Positions 35,075 to 44,126 of a DNA stretch of 64,000 nucleotides are shown in pieces. The DNA comes from Svornostia abyssi (GTDB lineage: Bacteria; Actinomycetota; Thermoleophilia; Solirubrobacterales; Solirubrobacteraceae). The notes below the pieces were generated by a model. It was given only the letters and a program-made list of their open reading frames with translations, was not told the origin of the DNA and made no database searches. Numbering within the stretch: position 1 is the stretch's first letter; the number at the start of each line of letters is the position of its first letter. Position numbers and translations under genes: made by a program. The DNA lies in contig CP088295.1 of NCBI GenBank assembly GCA_024666565.1, forward strand, positions 1,922,001 through 1,986,000. Reading direction: 5' to 3'.

Positions 35075-37740
35075 CGCTTGACGGAGAACGTCCGGGTCGT
35101 GCTCAGCGGCTTCTTTCCTGGCGCGGTGAACGTGGCTCTTGCTGTGAGCTTGAGGCTCCTTGCCTTGCGCAGCTTCTTTTTGCCGGCCGAGTTGAGCTTG
35201 ACGGTCAATCTCACCTTCCCTGCGCTGCTGAGGGTCGCCGCGCCTGCGGCCAAGGCAACAGGCTTGGGTTTGGCTGCGAGCTTTGCGCCCTTCGGCAGGT
35301 AGTACCAGGTGACTTGCAACTTGCCGGCGCCGGGCGCGTTGAACGCGAACGTGTAGCCCGACTTCAACAGCGCGGTGATCTTCGCGGCCTTGCCGGTCGG
35401 CGACAGGACTCCCCCGAGCGCCGCGATGATCTGCGAGTCAGTCGCGGTCAAGGCAGTGGGCGGCTCGACGCGGGGTGGGGTGCCGCCCGAGTCGGTTACG
35501 GCACTAGGCGTTTCGCTCGCGGTTCCTGGAGAGCCGCTACTTCCGGGATCCCCACCACCGCTCGGCGGACCAATCGGCGGGGTACCAGCCGCGAGTCGAA
35601 CATCCGCCAGGCCGGCCACGGCTGCGGCCTGGACCTGTGGACCGTGTCCGGCTGGCATGTAACCGTCACCAAGCTGTCCAGCGGTCCCGCTCCCCCAGCA
35701 CAGCACAGGTCCGGCCGCGCGGACGGCGCACGTGTGGGCACCCCCGGCGGAGACACCAGTGGCGTCACCGATGCCCGATACGGCTACGGGTGTCGACGAA
35801 CTCCCCGCCGCGCCGTTGCCCAACTGTCCACTGAACCCCGCTCCCCAGCAAAGCACCTGCCCCCCGCTACGAACCGCACATGAGTGCGAACTACCGGCAG
35901 ACACGCGGACCGCGTCGGTGATCCCGGTTACCGCGACTGGTATCGAGGAACTCGAAGAGGCGCCGTTGCCGAGCTGGCCAAAGAACCCGTAACCCCAACA
36001 CATGACCTGACCGCCGGTCCGGACCGCACACGTGTGGTACTGGCCGGATGACACGTTGGCGGCGTCAGTGATTCCGGTGACGGGCACGGGGACCGACGAC
36101 GCTGTCGTTGAGTTGTTGCCGAGTTGCCCGTTGGAGTTGCTTCCCCAGCACGAAACTTGACCGCCGCTTCGAACGGCGCACGTATGCCAGTGCGTGGCGG
36201 AAACGCCGGTCGCGTCGGCCAAGCCGGTGACCGGGACCAGTGAGAGCGACGAGGTGTTCGATCCGTTCCCGAGTTGCCCAAAGCCGTTAGTACCCCAGCA
36301 GAGCACTCCGCCTGTCAATCGCGCGGAGCATGAGTGTGACTGGCCGGCGGTGACGTTCGTGGCGTCAGTTATCCCGGTCACGGCCACCGGCGTCGAGGAC
36401 TTGGTGCGAGTCCCGTTGCCGAGTTGCCCGTCACCATTCGAGCCCCAGCAGGCAACGTGCCCTGCAGACCGTGTCGCACAAGAGTGACCCCAGCCATCGA
36501 TGGACACACTCGTTGCATCGGAGATTCCGGTAACGGGAACGGGAATCGGAGAGCTCGTCTCGACGCCGTGTCCCAATTCACCGTCTCGACCGTCGCCCCA
36601 GCATCGCACGGACCCGCCGGTTCTAACCGCGCATGTGTTGTCAGATCCGTTGTCGACGCTCAGCCCGTCGGCTAGTCCGCTAACGGGGACCGGTGTCAGC
36701 GCGTTCGGGGACAGCCCGTTGCCTACAGAACTGCTGTCACCCCAGCAGACGGCCTCGCCTCCGGAGCGAACCGCGCACGAGTGTGAAGCACCGGACGCTA
36801 CGTGTACGGCGTTGGAGACACCAGTCACCGCCACGGGAGAATTCGAGCCGGCGAGTGATCCGTTTCCGAGTTCGCCGCTAGTCCCACTGCCCCAGCACAG
36901 CAGCCCGCCCGTGCTGCGAACGGCACACACGTGGCTGTTGCCCGACGAGATGCTCCTTGCATCCGAGATCCCGCTCACGGGGACTGGCGTCGTGGAGGTG
37001 GCGGTAGAACCGTTGCCGAGTTGCCCGCTGGTGTTGGCACCCCAGCACACCACTTGCCCCGATACCCGAACGGCGCAGGCAAACCCCGCTCCAGCGGAGA
37101 CAGCGGTTGCATCCGTGATTCCCGTCACCGTGACCGGTGTCGACGAGCCGGATGTGGTGCCGTTGCCGAGGGTGCCAGCACCCCAGCAGAGAACCTCGCC
37201 AGTAGCTCGCACGGCGCATGTGTGGAAGGCCCCCGCGGACACACTCTTCGCGTCGGCTAGCCCACTGACAAGTACCGGCACCGACGAACTCGCCGTGGAG
37301 CCGTTTCCGAGAAGCCCAGCCGAATTCGGCCCCCAACAGAGAACCTGACCGGTGGACCTCAACGCACAGGTATGGCCGTCGCCGGCCGATACGCTCTTTG
37401 CGTCGGTAATGCCGCCCACGGAGACCGTGCTGTACGTCCCGTCTCCCCAGCACGACACATCACCGCCGCTCCGCACCACACACCCGTGCCGGTACCTGAC
37501 GGATACCGACTCTGCGTCGGTTACCCCGTCCACAGGGGCGGGCGCCCACGCACTAGCGGTCGAGCCAGTGCCGAGCTTTCCGTAGGAGCCGTCACCCCAG
37601 CAGACCGCCTCTCCCGAGGACCGCACCGCGCAGGCGAAGCCCGAGCCAGCGGCGATCGGATCAGCATTCGCCTCCGTGGCGCCAACGCCGAACGACCCCA
37701 CCACGGCGGCGAGCAATAGGAATCGATTGCCGCGTGTCAC
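35071..37740 (-). CDS. secreted RCC1-repeat beta-propeller protein
   Basis: This encodes 889 residues from GTG 37740, where RGNRFLLLAAVVGSFGVGAT forms a signal peptide. Then follow about 13-16 repeats of 40-50 residues built on CAVRSGGQVLCWG, QLGNGS, PVAVTGI and DATSVSAG, the RCC1 (regulator of chromosome condensation) pattern that folds as seven-bladed propellers. A Gly/Pro/Ser linker (about 730-780) leads to a C-terminal domain (LKSGYTFAFNAPGAGKLQV ... TFTAPGKKPLSTTRTFSVKR) typical of secreted proteins in this actinobacterial group. It is likely a surface binding protein. It is coupled to the downstream 237-aa exported protein. Confidence 0.85.
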   Translation of the reverse strand: MTRGNRFLLLAAVVGSFGVGATEANADPIAAGSGFACAVRSSGEAVCWGDGSYGKLGTGSTASAWAPAPVDGVTDAESVSVRYRHGCVVRSGGDVSCWGDGTYSTVSVGGITDAKSVSAGDGHTCALRSTGQVLCWGPNSAGLLGNGSTASSSVPVLVSGLADAKSVSAGAFHTCAVRATGEVLCWGAGTLGNGTTSGSSTPVTVTGITDATAVSAGAGFACAVRVSGQVVCWGANTSGQLGNGSTATSTTPVPVSGISDARSISSGNSHVCAVRSTGGLLCWGSGTSGELGNGSLAGSNSPVAVTGVSNAVHVASGASHSCAVRSGGEAVCWGDSSSVGNGLSPNALTPVPVSGLADGLSVDNGSDNTCAVRTGGSVRCWGDGRDGELGHGVETSSPIPVPVTGISDATSVSIDGWGHSCATRSAGHVACWGSNGDGQLGNGTRTKSSTPVAVTGITDATNVTAGQSHSCSARLTGGVLCWGTNGFGQLGNGSNTSSLSLVPVTGLADATGVSATHWHTCAVRSGGQVSCWGSNSNGQLGNNSTTASSVPVPVTGITDAANVSSGQYHTCAVRTGGQVMCWGYGFFGQLGNGASSSSSIPVAVTGITDAVRVSAGSSHSCAVRSGGQVLCWGAGFSGQLGNGAAGSSSTPVAVSGIGDATGVSAGGAHTCAVRAAGPVLCWGSGTAGQLGDGYMPAGHGPQVQAAAVAGLADVRLAAGTPPIGPPSGGGDPGSSGSPGTASETPSAVTDSGGTPPRVEPPTALTATDSQIIAALGGVLSPTGKAAKITALLKSGYTFAFNAPGAGKLQVTWYYLPKGAKLAAKPKPVALAAGAATLSSAGKVRLTVKLNSAGKKKLRKARSLKLTARATFTAPGKKPLSTTRTFSVKR

Positions 37741-38222
37741 AGCTCGGCGCCCCTCTTGTGGTTGTCGAATGCCGACCCCGACGCTCAAGGCCAGGCGTGG
37801 CGCGTGGCAAGCTAGCAACTCGCTCAATAGACCGCAAATCGGTCACGAAGCACTGATTAACCGAACAGATTGTGGCTTGATCGAACGCCTTCGTGAGTAA
37901 GCGGACGGACGGCGAGCACTGCCGCTCGCCTCAGACGAGCGAACGCTGCCTCTCCCCGTGGTCCCGGTCTCCTGACTACGACAGCCCGGCGCGAGCTTAC
38001 GCGAGCAGTCTCGACGGGTTGGTGCGTACACGACCCGCCGGCGACGCCGGCCGCATACAGCTTTCCGCTCCCTGTGGGCGAATCTCGCGGCCGGGGGCTC
38101 ACGCTCGCGTTGGCCTGAGAGATTCAACTCGCGTGGCCCGACACGAACCTCGACGAGCTCGACGACGGTGGGGCCAGGCATGGCCGGACCCGTACCGTGA
38201 CCGGCCGCGCATCGTGGTTTGT
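37741..38222. other. stretch without a supported gene
   Basis: This is upstream DNA of the RCC1 operon. An AT-rich part at 37840-37880 may hold its promoter. No gene was recognised. Confidence 0.4.
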
Positions 38223-38401
38223 TCACCAGCGGCGGACCTCGATCTGCTCGGCCTTGCTCTGGATCTCGTCCGACGCCGCCCGTCGTGGGCCGCGTCGGCA
38301 AGTAGACCGATCGCGTCGGCGAGATCATCAGCGGTGTACCCGATGCTGCCAGCCGCGTTTCCCACGTCAACGATGATCTTCCTCGAGTGCACCGGCGACA
38401 T
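38223..38401 (-). CDS. possible small protein, frame broken
   Basis: From ATG 38401 the frame reads MSPVHSRKIIVDVGNAAGSI and then YTADDLADAIGLLADAA, a convincing protein-like stretch. It then turns Arg-rich. A neighbouring frame resumes with DEIQSKAEQIEVRRW and a stop at 38223. A shift near 38262-38275 would give about 60 residues. It is divergent from the gene at 38438, 36 bases away. It is weak but worth keeping. Confidence 0.35.
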
Positions 38402-38437
38402 CCCGCGCCGACTCCCACCGTCGGTTACGGTGCGGGC

Positions 38438-39134
38438 ATGTCGACCAGAACGAACCCGCAGACCGGGGAGGCCTACGCGGGGAGCCAGCGGCAGACCCAA
38501 CTCTGGGTCAACCACAGGTCGGACGAATTGGTCGCCGAGCTGACCGCCGAGTTCCCGGAACTCGCTGGCTCCGAGGTGCGCTGGGCTAGCCCACTCGCCG
38601 ACGACGGCTACCGCGAGTACCAGGACGGAGCCTTCCTGCGGGCGGTCGGACTCGGTGACCTCGCGGCGGAGCTCCAAGCGTTCTGGCCCCGCGGCGGGCC
38701 GGTCTGGGACGCCTTGGCCGTGGTCGACGCACCACCGTCACCAGACGGCGGGCCGGCCCGACCGGGCGTCATCCTCGTGGAGGGGAAGAGCTACACGGGG
38801 GAACTCCGGTCGGCCGGGTGTCTGGCCACCCCCCAAGTCCCGCGAGAAGATCGAAGCCGCGCTCGCGTTCACTCAGGAGCGGCTCGGAGTCACCGCGCAG
38901 ACACCCGGTGCCTGGTGTGGGCCGCTCTACCAGACGGCCAACCGTCTCGCGCACCTCACCTGGCTGCGCAGCCTCGGCATCCGCGCCTGGCTCGTGCATC
39001 TGCTGTTCGTCGACGACCCCCGCAGCCCGACCACGGCCGACGACTGGGCGGTGGCGATCCGCGACGCGTCCACCGAGCTCGGGCTGCCGGGGCGCATCGA
39101 TTACGTGGGCCACCTGTTGCTCGCGGCGGATTAA
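38438..39134 (+). CDS. PD-(D/E)XK-like hypothetical protein, +1 shift at a C run
   Basis: About 232 residues are encoded once the CCCCCC at 38829-38834 loses one base. Upstream part: LVAELTAEFPELAGSEVRWA and PGVILVEGKSYTGEL, a nuclease-like ExK motif. Downstream part: SREKIEAALAFTQERLGV, LAHLTWLRSLGIRAWLVHLL and GRIDYVGHLLLAAD. Such proteins of unknown substrate are common in accessory regions. Start ATG 38438 is chosen because better codon usage begins there. Confidence 0.6.
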
Positions 39135-39202
39135 CGCTCCGCCCGTCGGTTGCTCGCTCGGGCCCGCTGAGGTTGCGCCCTGACCTGCGGGCCCGACACC
39201 GG

Positions 39203-40099
39203 TCACTCGCCGACGAGCTGCAGGTGGCGGTCGGCGACCGCGATCGTGACGCGCTGTCCCCAGTCCAGGCGTAGCCGGTCGGCTTCGATGCCGTCGCCGA
39301 AGACGACGCCGTCCTCGCCGAGTTCGCAGGTGACCGTGAGCGCGGCACCAGCGTCGACCAGGCCGGCCGTGAGGCGGGTGCCCGTGTGAGGGCCGTCCCA
39401 GGCTTCACGGACGAACCAGGCAAGCTGCGGAGCGACCGGTCCCGGGAGGTCAATCGGGCCGCGGCGGCCGTGGTTGATGCTCTGGGCCCAGCCGGTGGCG
39501 CCTGTGCCGGTCGCGGCGATCAGGCCGGAGGAGGATTGGTGCTCGCGCTGCCCGTTGATCGACAGCGTGTAGCGGGCCGACTGGTGGGTGCGGTGGCCGA
39601 GGAAGATCTCGTTCAGCGCGAGAACCTGTTGGCCGTCGTCCAGCGTGGCGGCCGCCATCGTCCGTTGTTGGACGGAGGCACGTCCAGCAAAGACGTCGGC
39701 GCACAGATCGCCAATCGCGTCCGGCGACTGGGTGACGAGGACGCCTGGGTTGCGGTCGGGATCAGGGTTCAGGCCGATAACGGGCTGGCCGTCGAGGTAC
39801 TTCGCGACGTTGGCGACAAGCCCGTCCTGTCCAAGCACCACGATGATGTCGTCCTCGGCGAAGAGGAAGCGGTCGAGGTCGGCGCGCGCGAGCGTCGCTA
39901 TCCGCCACTCGCTGGGGATTGCTCCGAGTACCCGCGTGCGCGTCTCCTGGTACCGCAGGTGGCGCTCCTCGACGTCGGCGAGGTCGATGTCGCGCTGAGC
40001 GAGGAAGAAACGTGCCTGATCGCGCGTCCCGTGTCGCGCGAGCACGTCGGCGTAGTCGGTGGGCCGTTCGACCAGGACACAGCTGGGGGCGAGTGTCAT
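39203..40099 (-). CDS. NAD-kinase/diacylglycerol-kinase-fold protein
   Basis: This encodes 298 residues. VVLGQDGLVANVAKYLDGQP corresponds to the GGDG nucleotide-binding loop of NAD kinases, here GQDG, and is followed by IGLNPDPDRNPGVL. Also seen are LNEIFLGHRTHQSARY (NE/D motif equivalent) and SGLIAATGTGATGWAQS, the conserved TxTGSTAY-like segment. The altered GGDG motif leaves open whether it phosphorylates NAD or a related nucleotide. The ATG overlaps the SPFH gene stop (ATGA). A NUDIX/NrtR-like gene lies beyond, so the group concerns NAD-type cofactors. Confidence 0.75.
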   Translation of the reverse strand: MTLAPSCVLVERPTDYADVLARHGTRDQARFFLAQRDIDLADVEERHLRYQETRTRVLGAIPSEWRIATLARADLDRFLFAEDDIIVVLGQDGLVANVAKYLDGQPVIGLNPDPDRNPGVLVTQSPDAIGDLCADVFAGRASVQQRTMAAATLDDGQQVLALNEIFLGHRTHQSARYTLSINGQREHQSSSGLIAATGTGATGWAQSINHGRRGPIDLPGPVAPQLAWFVREAWDGPHTGTRLTAGLVDAGAALTVTCELGEDGVVFGDGIEADRLRLDWGQRVTIAVADRHLQLVGE

Positions 40100-41097
40100 T
40101 CCTCGGTCCTGCCGATCCGAGCCAGGACGGGGGTGAGCATGTCCGGCGTAATCGTGAGGTGCTCGATCTGCCCCAGCTGGCCGGCAAGTTCGCGGAGCGC
40201 GAGTGCTAGGAGCACGTCGGCGGGCATGTCCGCGTCGATCCGCGCGCGCTCGGCGTCGATCTTCAGCTGCGCGCCCTGTACCTCGCTGATCGTGGCCGCC
40301 TGGCGCGTTGCTGCGAGCGCCTCGCGGTCATCCGCGGCGCGAGCGTCGACCAGGGCCGCCAGGGCTTCCTCCTCCGCGCGCCGGCGGGTGTTCGCGCCCT
40401 CCTGCGCGACGAGGTCCTCCTCTCGCCGGGCAAGCTCGATGCGGTTCTGTAGCTCGTTCTCGGCGATCGCACGCTCCTTTTCGACCGCTAGCGCACGCCG
40501 TTGGAACGTCGCCTCATCGGCCTGCTGCTGGATCGCCTCGCGGGTGGGCTGCTGCAGCGCCTTCTCCAAGTCCGCGGTGGGCGCGACCGCTGCGACGCGT
40601 ACCGCGACGACCTCGATGCCCAGGTCGATGAGCGCCTGCTCCGCTGCAAGCCCGTCGGCGATCTGGGCACGGATGGGCGCGACCCCATCGGCCAGGACCT
40701 GGCGGACGTCGCGCTTGACGAGCTCGTCGATGGCGAACTGCTGGGCGAGCTGCATCACGAGGCCGGCCAGCTGTTCCAGCGGCGTCTGCCTCCAGGCGCC
40801 GGTGTCGAGGTCGATCGCGAAGTCGATGCGCCGGGCGACGCGCTGCGGATCGACCACGCGGTACGTGATGGCGCCCTGCACCGTCAGCTCCTGGAAGTCC
40901 GCGCTGCGCACGTGGAAGACGAACGGCTGCTCGCGGTCATCGATCGGCACCTCCGCGATCGCCGCGTTGATCGCCCGAAACCAGAACGCCTCGCCCTGTC
41001 CCTCGCGGCGCAACTCGCCGCCTCGGTACGCGAGTACGTGGCTCGTCGGCTCAGCACGCAGGTGACGGATGAACGGGTAGGTCTTGATATCGGACAT
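40096..41097 (-). CDS. SPFH/band-7 domain protein
   Basis: This encodes 333 residues. The N-terminal 200 residues form a band-7 domain: VLAYRGGELRREGQGEAFWF, VRSADFQELTVQGAITYRVV, VKRDVRQVLADGV and LGIEVVAVRVAAVAP. A long coiled coil rich in Glu/Ala/Arg (about 200-300) follows. There is no obvious membrane segment, so it may act in the cytosol or on the membrane face as a ring-forming scaffold. It is first in a two-gene operon with the NAD-kinase-like gene and divergent from the NUDIX gene. Confidence 0.8.
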   Translation of the reverse strand: MSDIKTYPFIRHLRAEPTSHVLAYRGGELRREGQGEAFWFRAINAAIAEVPIDDREQPFVFHVRSADFQELTVQGAITYRVVDPQRVARRIDFAIDLDTGAWRQTPLEQLAGLVMQLAQQFAIDELVKRDVRQVLADGVAPIRAQIADGLAAEQALIDLGIEVVAVRVAAVAPTADLEKALQQPTREAIQQQADEATFQRRALAVEKERAIAENELQNRIELARREEDLVAQEGANTRRRAEEEALAALVDARAADDREALAATRQAATISEVQGAQLKIDAERARIDADMPADVLLALALRELAGQLGQIEHLTITPDMLTPVLARIGRTEE

Positions 41098-41112
41098 CGC
41101 GGAATCCGGTCC

Positions 41113-41133
41113 TTTTGGTCGTTCTGCCTAAAA
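41113..41133 (+). promoter_or_regulatory. operator-like site, copy 1
   Basis: TTTTGGTCGTTCTGCCTAAAA. Its reverse complement matches 41170-41190 at 17 of 21 positions by eye. It lies 16 bases upstream of the SPFH start. It is a likely binding site of the NrtR-like regulator encoded across the gap. Confidence 0.6.
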
Positions 41134-41169
41134 ACAGCGTAAGAGGCGAGTGGCGAAGGGTCAAGAAGG

Positions 41170-41190
41170 TTTTGGGCAGTACGACCTTTT
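41170..41190 (+). promoter_or_regulatory. operator-like site, copy 2 (inverted)
   Basis: TTTTGGGCAGTACGACCTTTT, the inverted partner of 41113-41133, 39 bases before the NUDIX gene start. Two such sites in the divergent gap suggest joint control of both transcripts. Confidence 0.6.
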
Positions 41191-41229
41191 GGCGCGTGTG
41201 CGCTCGTCCTGCTCCCTACGATCAGGCAC

Positions 41230-41904
41230 GTGTGGACAGCGCGGAACAGCGAGGGCTACGAGGCGCCCGCGGCGCTGGCGGTCGACACCGTTCTGCTCAC
41301 CGCGCGTGCTGGTGACCTGCTCGTGCTGGCAACGCAAATCGACGACGGACACCGTGCCCTGCCGGGCGGCCTGGTCGGCGCCGGCGAATCACCGGAGGAC
41401 ACCGCCCGGCGCAAGCTCGCCGAGAAGACCGGCGTCACCGACGTCTATGTCGAGCAGCTTGCCGCGTTCGCCAACCCCGGCCGCGACCCGCGCGGCTGGA
41501 TTCCCTCGATCGCCCATCTCGCACTGGTTCCGCCCGACACGAAACCTCGCGACCCGGACGCCGCGTGGATCACCGCGCGAGGCCGTCACCGCTGGGCGTT
41601 CGACCACCACGACATCGTGCGCACCGCCCTGAACCGGGTCGAGGGCAAGCTCTGGTGGTCGAACGTCGCCGTGGGCATCCTCCCTGCCAGCTTCCCCCTC
41701 TCCAAGGCACGCACCGTGTACGAGGCGATCGCCCACACGCACTACGACCCGGCCACGTTCGCACGCGACTTGAAGGCGACCGGGCTCATCGAGCCGACCG
41801 GTGAGACCAGCGCCCAAGGTCCCGGCCGGCCTGCGGCGCTCTACCGCTTCACGACTCGCGACCCCAGCTGGGGCGCTGGGCGACGCAAGCGCATGGCCAC
41901 ATGA
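41230..41904 (+). CDS. NUDIX hydrolase fused to NrtR-like winged helix
   Basis: This encodes 224 residues from a GTG. Residues 14-140 form a NUDIX domain. The box is GLVGAGESPEDTARRKLAEKTGV, where RKLAEKTG departs from the canonical REUXEE, so catalysis may be lost and ligand binding kept, as in NrtR regulators. The C-terminal 70 residues (FPLSKARTVYEAIAHTHYD and FARDLKATGLIEPTGE) form the NrtR-type winged helix. It is probably a repressor sensing ADP-ribose or another NAD derivative, controlling itself and the SPFH/NAD-kinase-like operon. Confidence 0.8.
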   Translation: MWTARNSEGYEAPAALAVDTVLLTARAGDLLVLATQIDDGHRALPGGLVGAGESPEDTARRKLAEKTGVTDVYVEQLAAFANPGRDPRGWIPSIAHLALVPPDTKPRDPDAAWITARGRHRWAFDHHDIVRTALNRVEGKLWWSNVAVGILPASFPLSKARTVYEAIAHTHYDPATFARDLKATGLIEPTGETSAQGPGRPAALYRFTTRDPSWGAGRRKRMAT

Positions 41905-42771
41905 CGACCGCCCAGTCCGGTCGGATCGCTCACCGGCACGTGTGGGTTCGCTGCTACTTCCGGCCGCACCGTCGCCGTCGGCAGTCCGCTCGGGTAGGCG
42001 AGCGAGCATGCCGCGGCCGAGTGTCGAGCCCGCGGCCGCCCGATCGACGACGGGCGGTCATGCGCCCCCGCCCTGGTTGCCCGGGGTCGCTTCGCCGCCG
42101 CGCTGGCCGTCGTCACTCCACCATGCCGCGTTGCGCGTTACGTGATCGTGACGTTGGGCTCGCCGGGGCGCGCGCTGCCTTGCGGATCGAAGACGGCAAC
42201 TTGGACCGGGACGGGTCAGTCGGGTGACGACGCCGAGCTGACGAGCCGAGTCCGCGCCGCGCTGCTGCTCGCCGCCCGCTGACATGGAGTGGAACCAGCC
42301 GGGTCAGGAGGCCTCAATGCCGGAGAGTCACCCGGCGGTGGCGTCCGGCGTGCCGACGAAGGGATCTGTCTCGGGGACCGTCCCCGGCGTCCGATCGACC
42401 GGGACCTCCAGCAAGGGGGCGACAGCACTCGGACGCCTGTCCACCGAGCGCGCCCACCGCACACCCCTGGTCGCCGACGCTTCATCCCGTGGCGCTCTCG
42501 GCCAAAGCATGTCCGGACAGGGGCCCGCCGCATGTGGTGTCGCAGACGGTGTCGGGCGAGCGTGCCGTCACCGACCCCCGACGACTGCCTGCTGCATAAG
42601 CAATCACCTACACTGTCCGGCCATATGTGACCCTGCAGGAAATGATCGTTTTGCAGGGATAAGCATTTCTCGGGGCAACGCCAAAGTGCAGAACCCAAGA
42701 TAGGGCCAAAGTTGAGCCAGAAGGACCCTAGGGTGCCCCCTAGATCGCCATGCTTTGGGTGGTCAAACGGG
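41905..42771. other. 870-base stretch without a supported gene, with dyads near its right end
   Basis: Frames here are GC-biased shadows without domains. Between 42590 and 42760 the DNA becomes AT-richer and holds the inverted repeat CCCTGCA...TGCAGGG (about 42635-42658) and the perfect palindrome ACCCTAGGGT. Being next to the replication-relaxation gene it may be an origin or transfer-type region. This is inference only. Confidence 0.4.
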
Positions 42772-43908
42772 CTATAGGCGTTGACGATGCTCCGGTGCCA
42801 AGAGGGTCTCTAGGAGCCCCACGTACTCAAGACGGTCAAGCCCTTCCCGATCGGGACTGTTGCCTAGTACGGCTGCAACGTTGGTGCCTTTGGTGAGCGG
42901 GAAGCTCTCCGGCTTGTACGCATGCGCGACGTGGTTCGTGACGGCCCCGCGATCGGCGAAGAGGAACGGGAACCGACGAAAGCGCCAGCGGATCAAGTAC
43001 TCGTCCTGCGCGTCTCGCCCCATCACGGCGACAGCGAGTCGGCGAGCAGACGCGCGGGCGTACGGGTAAGGCGGCTTGTCAGCTACGAACAGCACCGTGA
43101 ACTCCGCTTGGAGTGCGTGACGACCCCAGTAGGCGAAGAGGGCATACGCGTCGAACTTCCGCCTCATCTGACCAGGCCTCTGAGTGTTGGCGTACTCCAC
43201 CAAGACGTAGCGTCGGCGTCCGTGGACGTCGAGGACCAGGGTCATGTCAGGTCTGATCCACGGGAGTTCGCCGCTCACCCGCGTCCCGCCGTTCGGCGGA
43301 ATGAGCCCGAGTTCGCGAACGAGGTAGAACCCTGTCGAGTTGAGGTGGCGGTCCATGTCGTTGCAGTCGGCCATCGCCATCGTCTTGCCGTTGATCCGGA
43401 CCTTCGGAGCGAGGAGAGCCTCCGCCCAGATGGACACGACCGTGACGTCATCCACTCGCTTGAACTCGTGAGCTAGGTCGAGCGCCAAGGACGTGGCCTT
43501 GATGCGGTGACGACTGTGCTCGTCCGGCGTCGGGTTGGGTGCGAAGCCGTTGCGCGTCTCGGGCGGCCGCACGCCTGGGCCAAGCAGGTCCGAGCCCAAG
43601 CTGGGCGATTGGGACTCCAGCGATAGCGCCTCGCGACAGCCCCTCTTCGTGATCGACCAGACGGAGGGCCAGCGCCCGCCGTCGAGTGACCGCTGGTGAT
43701 GCTGCGTGGCAAGCTTGCGCTCCTCGAGATCCCTCAGGTGCGGGCCGAGATCCTTGCGGCCGAGCCATAGCCGCAGCTGAACCGTGTTGGCGGCCCCCAG
43801 GCCGAGAAGCAGCAAAAGGATCCGGCACTGCACGTTGTTGATCTCGCCGCGTCGCCTCGGGCGGCGCTTGGCCTTGGCGTGCGTCGGCAGGTGCTTGTTG
43901 GTCGACAC
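42772..43908 (-). CDS. replication-relaxation family protein
   Basis: This encodes 378 residues. GTG 43908 was chosen because a full Shine-Dalgarno (GGAGGA) sits 6 bases before it. An N-terminal winged helix (NVQCRILLLLLGLGAANTVQ ... HLRDLEERKLATQHH) precedes a nuclease-like alpha/beta region (RPDMTLVLDVHGRRRYVLVE, with Asp/Glu). This layout fits the replication-relaxation family that accompanies integrative and plasmid elements of actinobacteria. It supports the mobile nature of the island. Its exact function is not established. Confidence 0.75.
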   Translation of the reverse strand: MSTNKHLPTHAKAKRRPRRRGEINNVQCRILLLLLGLGAANTVQLRLWLGRKDLGPHLRDLEERKLATQHHQRSLDGGRWPSVWSITKRGCREALSLESQSPSLGSDLLGPGVRPPETRNGFAPNPTPDEHSRHRIKATSLALDLAHEFKRVDDVTVVSIWAEALLAPKVRINGKTMAMADCNDMDRHLNSTGFYLVRELGLIPPNGGTRVSGELPWIRPDMTLVLDVHGRRRYVLVEYANTQRPGQMRRKFDAYALFAYWGRHALQAEFTVLFVADKPPYPYARASARRLAVAVMGRDAQDEYLIRWRFRRFPFLFADRGAVTNHVAHAYKPESFPLTKGTNVAAVLGNSPDREGLDRLEYVGLLETLLAPEHRQRL

Positions 43909-44126
43909 TTTGCGTCCTCCGTCGTTCGGGCAGGGCGACGAATCGTCCTGAGAGACCCGGTCACGCGGCTCGGTCTCACGGTCGAGCAAGGCGTGGTGAC
44001 GGCCGTCTCCGGGGTCGTGAGGGATCCATGCTCAGCCACACGCGACTGTCCGGCCAACTGGTCTCGACTGCGAGCACGGGTGGACCGCCCGTCGACGGCC
44101 TCGCTACTCGACGGCTCCGTCCTGCG

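Noticed and set aside
35400..37700. Tandem DNA repeats as a separate repeat array
   Set aside because: The periodicity is explained by the RCC1 protein repeats and follows codon frame.
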